64,000 nt of DNA. Source: Delphinus delphis. Its lineage: Eukaryota; Chordata; Mammalia; Artiodactyla; Delphinidae. A program made the position numbers and the translations under genes. Below the pieces are notes generated by a model. It was not told where the DNA came from, made no database searches, and saw only the letters and a program-made list of their open reading frames with translations. Of this stretch, positions 58,592 to 64,000 are shown in pieces (position 1 is the stretch's first letter; each line of letters opens with the position of its first letter). The stretch covers positions 14,780,680 through 14,844,679 of the forward strand of contig NC_082703.1 in the NCBI RefSeq assembly GCF_949987515.2, in the 5' to 3' direction.

Positions 58592-58867
58592 TTATTTATA
58601 TTTTATTTTTGGCTGAGTTGGGTCTCGCTGGTGAGCAGGGGCTACTCTTCATTGTGGTGCGTGGCCTTCTCAATGCGGTGGCTTCTCTTGTTGTGGAGCA
58701 CGGGCTCTAGGTGCGCAGGCTTCAGTAGTTGCGGCATGCGGGCTCAGTAGTTGTGGCTCACAGGCTTAGTTGCTCGGCGGCATGAGGGATCTTCCTGGAC
58801 CAGGGCTCGAACCCACATCCCCCGCATTGGCCAGGGGACACTTAACCACTGTGCCACCAGGGAAGTC
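58592..58867 (-). mobile_element. CHR-1-like long SINE, internally shortened
   Basis: Minus-strand copy from tttggctgagttgggtctcg to accagggaagtc. Exact duplication ctgatatagat lies at 58581-58591 and 58868-58878. Confidence 0.94.
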
Positions 58868-58878
58868 CTGATATAGAT

Positions 58879-59849
58879 CTGTATGATTGTTCAAAAATCA
58901 GAAAATGTAAGTTCTATTCTTTGGTAGCTTAACTGATCTAACAGGAGTTTCCTAATCCCCTATCAAAAGGAACACAGGAATCAGCTACCAGAATCATCCA
59001 GAGACAGCAAGATTCAATTTAACAAACCTCAGATTACTTTCATCCTGAGTTCAGTTTCTCTTGTTAATTTCTTCCACTTCTCTAACTTTGTCAAATTGAT
59101 GTTGCTGCTTCTCTGATTTCAGACCCTCACCAGGTCACCCAAAAACCAATATACAACATTTCCTTTTCTCTGTATGTTTAGTGATCATTGATACTAAACA
59201 TTTCTTCCCAGCACAGCTAGGATGATTGTTTTGAAATGTTCTGAACTTTGAATAAACACACACATTTGAAAAATCAACATATTTTTGAAAGATGCATTCT
59301 GGAATTGTCTTGAATATATCAAAGCGAACAAGATTTGAGCCATATTTTTAAAGGTCCCCATCAGAGGTTTGGCTTCTTGCAAACCGGTGGGGGAAACTCT
59401 TTCTGGACACACTCCATTATTCCCTCAGAGCTCATGTGGGACGGGAATTTAAGCACTCCACGTCGTCTCCTTTTTCAGACCACTCTGATTAGTTAACTTT
59501 TGGTGCTTCTAAAGAAACCAAATAACATTTCTTTTTCTTTCTTCTGTCTCTCTCTCTCTCTCTTTTTTATTTTAAGCTACTGGATTAAGGATAGAACTAT
59601 TTAGTATATTGAATTTAAAGTACATATGAGACTAGAGATTTGGAATGATTTGAGAATTAGAATGCATTTTGGAACCTGTATTCATTTAGCTGGTCCATGT
59701 CTCCACCAAATGTTAAACCATAAATAAAGTCCACTTTTTCTAATTTAAACATTGCAGACAGATGTTTAAGTGCTTATCTTCAACCTTTAACCATCTGCCC
59801 ACACTCTCACTTCTGTTTTATAAACATGCATTTTAAAAAGGTCAACATA
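58879..59849. other. Unclassified spacer
   Basis: A (TC)n run lies at about 59547-59563. No exon or named repeat. Confidence 0.4.
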
Positions 59850-60290
59850 TGTGTGAAATAATTATAGACTCACAAGAAGTTGCAAAAATAGTTACAAACA
59901 TCACTCAGCTTTCACAATGTGCATTATCAAAACCAGGAAATTGACTGGCCTAATACAATTAACTAGACTACAGACTTTAGTCAAATTTCACAATTTTTGC
60001 ATACCTTCATTTTAAAAAAAGTCTTTGTGTGTAATTCTATGACCCTTCATCACATATATGTATAGATTCCTATAACCATCACCACAATCAAGATACACCA
60101 CTGTTTTGTCACAAGGGAATTCTCTCCAGCTGCTCCTTGAAAGCCACACTCTCTCTCCTCTTTCCTAACCCCTGCAAGCACTTATCTAGTTCCCATTTCT
60201 ATAATTTTGTCTTTCCACAGAATGTTATATACATGGAGTCATACAGTTTGTATTGCTTTTTCATTATGAATAGAGAATAAACTTAGCCAC
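59850..60290 (-). mobile_element. L1 3'UTR fragment, antisense
   Basis: Contains attatagactcacaagaagt, tcactcagctttcacaatgt, ataaccatcaccacaatcaa, gatacaccactgttttgtca, ctatctagttccc-like and catggagtcatacagtttgt. This order is typical of old L1 3'UTR in reverse. Confidence 0.65.
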
Positions 60291-60604
60291 TTTTTAGACA
60301 TGAATCTGTAAAACTCAAACTTCCCTTGGTCTTATTTTGTTAAATTATATTTCTAGCTTTCTGCTTTGTTTTTCTGGATACAGACTTTCTTATTGTATTT
60401 CATAAAAAGTAAAATGTATTACAGTCAGGTTAGGACCTGGTTTGGTTATGGCTTCTGAAGCAAGATGTTAATATGCTTTCCATTCGTTCTCCATTTCCTC
60501 TAGGGGAAAAAAAATGGAACAAGAAGTTTTAAATTGCCAAGAGAAGGATGAAAATTGCCTACAAATAAGAACTTTCTTTGTTGTAGAAAAGACGGCTGTG
60601 GTAG

Positions 60605-61075
60605 GAAGATTAATGCCTCCCTCCTCCCCTGCCTCCAATTCCATGTCCTAATCCTAGGAACCTATGAAGATGTTATGTTACTTGGCAACAGAGAATTAAA
60701 CTACAGATAGAAGTAAGTTTGCTAATCTGTTGCTCTTCAAAGGGGGACATTATCCTGGATTATCCAGGTGGGCCCAGTGTAATCACCAGGGTCCTTACAT
60801 TCAAGGGACATAGAAGGTTGGAAAGATGCAATTTGAGAAGAGCTCGCTGGTTGTTGCTGGCTTTGAAGGTGAAGAAAGGGGCCGTGAGCTAACGAATGTG
60901 GGGCAGCCTCTAGAAGGTGGGAAATGCAAGGATTCTTCCCTGGAGCCTCCAGGAAGGAATGCAGCACTGCCAACACCTTGAATGGGGCCCAGTGAGACCC
61001 CTTTTGGACTTCTGCTTTCTAGAACTATAAGATGATAAATTTGTGGTTTTGAAAGTTTGTGGTAATTTTTTATAC
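60605..61075 (+). mobile_element. MaLR-type (MLT1-like) solo LTR
   Basis: Typical landmarks in order: ccatgtcctaatcctaggaa, ggacattatcctggattatc, caggtgggcccagtgtaatc, gggtccttacattcaaggga, tgctggctttgaaggtgaag, gcagcctctagaaggtggga, ctggagcctccaggaaggaa, gacttctgctttctagaact and gataaatttgtggttttgaa. No internal retroviral sequence adjoins it. Confidence 0.82.
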
Positions 61076-61289
61076 AAATAATAAATTCATTTTGGTTTGA
61101 GTCCTAGAAATATTAAGTAATATGAAGTTAGAAAACTAACACAATGGTCAACCTTAAAACAATTAGAGGAGACATTTTGTACAAATATTTCTCCATGATC
61201 TTTAAGAACAGAATAAAGTTTTGCCTGTTTAGACTGGTGGTGAGTTTGCATAGGGAGTTATGTCAATTATCGTTCAATAACCTAAATGG

Positions 61290-61378
61290 AATGTAGGCTG
61301 CAAAAATACTGAATCACTATGCTATACACCTGAAGCTAACACAATATTGTAAATCAACTATACTTCAATAAAAAAATC
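61290..61378 (+). mobile_element. L1 3' tail fragment
   Basis: Ends in the typical cetartiodactyl L1 3' sequence: acacctgaagctaacacaat, attgtaaatcaactatactt, caataaaaaaat. Confidence 0.88.
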
Positions 61379-61734
61379 TATTTCCTGCAAAAATGAATTC
61401 CTATTTGAACCACTAAAACAATAAACATTTCTATTGTGTCAGTGCACCTTTGCTGTGTATGTGCATTTATACACATATATAAATAAATGGATATATGATT
61501 TCATATGTGAAGTATGCGTACATATGCATGCAATGTTGTTATTTTTATTTTTAAATTAGATAGAACAACTTTCCAAAGTGAAACAGCATACCCCTGTGCC
61601 AATTTTCAGAAGACAGGTATGTATGTAAGAGACACTGGTAGAACCCAGGAAAAGCATTAAATAGTAGTTCAAGTAAAAATACCAAAAATGGGGAAGAGTT
61701 ACTGCCTCAGCATATTAATGAGTATCAGAAATAA
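61379..61734. other. Unclassified spacer
   Basis: No exon or named repeat. Confidence 0.4.
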
Positions 61735-62085
61735 AATATTTTGAAACTGATTATGGAAAAATTCAAACATAAACAAAAACAGAGAAAAATAATATAATCA
61801 ATTTCTATGTACCAAACAGTCAGCTTTAACAATGATCAGTCAATTCACTGTCAGTCTTGTTTTGTCCAAATCCCGCTCACTCCATCCCAACTTGAATGGC
61901 TTATTGTGAAGTAAACCCCAAACTTCACATCATTTCATCCATAAGTATTTCAGAATGTATCTCTGAAACTTAAATTTAAGTTTTAAAAAACTTAACAATA
62001 AACACACCTAAAAAATTTAATGATAGTTTATCATAATATCTATTAAACGTTCAAATTTCTTAACTCTCCCACAATTTTTAAATTT
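61735..62085 (+). mobile_element. Old L1 3'UTR fragment (L1ME-like)
   Basis: Order: attatggaaaaattcaaaca, ctatgtaccaaacagtcagc, gtcagtcttgttttgtccaa, cttcacatcatttcatccat, aagtatttcagaatgtatct. Confidence 0.72.
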
Positions 62086-63249
62086 TATTTTTTACAGTTG
62101 AGTATCAGAGGGGAACAAAATATTTTTATGTGACAATAATGTATTAGACATTGAGTCTACTGACTCTGAGGGTTTCAAGTCTAAATTTTGTTTTAGGTAC
62201 AAATTTTGTTGGATACTTGGGTTGTATGAAACTTCATAATATATTTCCCACCTTTCCTGTTATTCTCTGAAAGTCTTTTTATAAGAAGAGCTGGATAGTG
62301 GATGATATTGCCATTAAATCTTCTATGTATCATCTGTTTACTTTGAGAAGTGAAAATTTTCATTGTCTTCATAATTAAAAGAACTATAAAGAACTAAAAT
62401 GCACATTTAAGTTATTTAAATATAGCAGCTCTCAGCAAACTGAGTGTATTGCTTATAGAATTTAATAAGTGCAGTAGTCTCTAACCATACTTCCCTCAAA
62501 TTCCTGCATGAGAGATGTGGTAACACACTTGAGGTTTAGAGGCTTATTGGTATATAAATTACAAAGCAATCACTCTTTCAAATGGAATTTGAAGGAAATA
62601 ATGCACAGTGATAGCAAGGGCTGCAAATGAAATTGTGGTGGTCTAGAGCAGAAGTGCCAACATTCCTGTCCACTTTGCTATTTTATATTTCAGATGTTTT
62701 TCCAATCATTAGTGTAACCAGGAGAAATTCTGGTTCTTGGACTGAGGAGCACATAAAAACCACGTGCTATTTCTGGACAGAATGGAAAATGCAGAATCAC
62801 AGTGGAACTACTCCAATTTAATATCTGTAAGATAGATTTATAGTAGTGAAATTAACTTATTCCTTCTCTAATTTCCTCCCTACTATTTGCTGGAAATTTG
62901 AGTTAGTCAAACACACACACACACAAATGCCCCTGACACTTAAACTAAGATTTCAGATGACAGAAAACATTTAAGATGATAGCATATAATTGATTCTTAC
63001 TCATTTCAGTGGATATAAAACAACTTAACTGAATTTAAATAATTGCCTATTTTAATAAAATGGTTCTGAGTCATCTGGATATCCATACAGGATAAAAACT
63101 TATCTCAACCCTGATCCTATAGCAATTAAAAAAAAAAAAATCAATTCCATGAACTGCAGATCTAGGCCTGAAAAGTAAACAATATGGCTTTTGGAGAAAA
63201 AGTAGAACTTCCTCCTGACCTGGAAGTAGGCAGACTTCATAGATAACCC
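62086..63249. other. Unclassified spacer
   Basis: AT-rich. Short (CA)n at about 62912-62926. No exon recognised. Confidence 0.35.
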
Positions 63250-64000
63250 CAAAACTGCCCACTAATGATAGAAGAAAAGTGATAGATGTTTTATATTAAA
63301 ATTAAGATCTGTTCATCAGAAGACAGCATTAAGAGAATGAGAGAAGATTTTTCACTATATGTACATCCAACAATGGTTTTTATACCCAGAATGTATAAAG
63401 AATTCCTAAAAATCAGTAAGAAAGAGACAGACAATGCTCTACACATCCACCAGAATGGCTAAAATGAAACGGATGGGAAATATCAAGTGTTGGATGTGTA
63501 GCAAATGAAACTCTCATAAACTGCTGGTAGGAGGATAAAGTGGTACAGTTTGGAAAACTATTTGGTAGTATTAATCAGCTGTGATACAGCAATTCTACCA
63601 AATATATACCAGATAGAAATGTACACATTTGTTCACCAAAACGCAAGCATTAGAACATTTATAGCAGCATTGTCTGTAATAGCCCCAAACTGGAAACCAC
63701 CTAAATGCACATGAATAGTAGAATAGATAAACAAATTGTTCACCTTTGGACAACATGGGGGTTAGTGGCGCCAAACCTTCACACACAGTCAAAAATTCAC
63801 ATATAATTTATAGTCAGCCCTGCATATCCCGGGTTCCTCATCAGAGGATTCAGCTAACCTAGGATAGTGTAGTACTCTAGTATTTACTACCGAAAAAAAT
63901 CCTGCGCAGTTCAAACCCAAGTTGTTCAAGGGTCAACTGTACATCTACACAACGGAATGCCACAGAGCAATGAGAACTAATTACAATGACGCACAGCAGT
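63250..64000 (+). mobile_element. L1 ORF2 end/3'UTR fragment, interrupted by a MITE
   Basis: Old L1 sequence: gaagacagcattaagagaat, gaatggctaaaatgaaacgg, tcataaactgctggtaggag, tggaaaactatttggtagta, agcagcattgtctgtaatag, accacctaaatgcacatgaa. It resumes at 63942 as catctacacaacggaatgcc and runs to the window end. Confidence 0.85.
63736..63939. mobile_element. Tigger-type MITE nested in L1
   Basis: Left end ttgttcacctttggacaaca and right end gttgttcaagggtcaactg are inverted copies. The right end is followed by TA. The L1 reading 'aaacaaatt…tacatctacac' is split exactly at this element. Confidence 0.8.

Noticed and set aside
60737..60976. 79-codon minus-strand frame
   Set aside because: Falls inside a solo MaLR-type LTR, antisense. 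No retroviral coding sequence is present.
1..64000. Bacterial, phage or CRISPR-type system
   Set aside because: No operons, ribosome binding sites, spaced direct repeats or prokaryotic coding density. The repeat content is mammalian throughout.

Overview
This window is mammalian genomic DNA, almost certainly from a cetacean (whale or dolphin). The main evidence is about twenty tRNA-Glu-derived CHR-type SINEs. They come in a long form (about 320-380 bp, CHR-1-like) and an internally deleted short form (about 200 bp, CHR-2/cetacean-deletion-like), many with intact target-site duplications. Older mammalian repeats (L1, L2, MIR, MER5, Tigger, hAT, MaLR LTRs) fill much of the rest. There are no bacterial-style genes, operons, CRISPR arrays or phages. 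Nearly all open reading frames of 60-190 codons are chance frames or lie in SINEs.

The one protein-coding gene I can support is the 5' end of DLC1 (deleted in liver cancer 1, a RhoGAP of the SAM-RhoGAP-START family), on the minus strand. Three coding exons were found by joining splice sites. Exon 1 (21112-21148) encodes the short-isoform N terminus MCREKPDTMILT. Exon 2 (4979-5050) and exon 3 (917-998) encode the first half of the SAM domain. The phases agree across both junctions (37, 72 and 82 nt; 63 codons plus 2 nt). The remaining exons, including the RhoGAP and START domains, lie beyond position 1.

Layout: 1-5050 holds exons 3 and 2 and the intron between them. 5051-21111 is intron 1, about 16 kb, with MIR, L2, MER5, CHR, Tigger and hAT insertions and a long GGAA purine tract. 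About 19.93-21.78 kb is a two-part CpG island. Its right part contains exon 1 and a TATA-less promoter with GC boxes and a CCAAT box on the minus strand. 21.8-64 kb is upstream of the short-isoform promoter; in known mammalian DLC1 it would be intron of the long isoform. I found no exon there. It is built of SINEs (including two close inverted pairs), fragmentary L1s, two MaLR-type LTRs and three DNA-transposon remnants, separated by single-copy stretches. A few of these look like possible regulatory sequence.

I did not find a convincing new biological system. The most useful observations are the DLC1 5' gene structure with a weak first and strong second start codon, the bipartite CpG island, a hAT element with a perfect 8-bp duplication next to the promoter, inverted SINE pairs, a chimeric SINE-head/unknown junction at 31.2 kb, nested transposons, and a few candidate enhancers. 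Repeat family names come from remembered consensus sequences, not from a database search.
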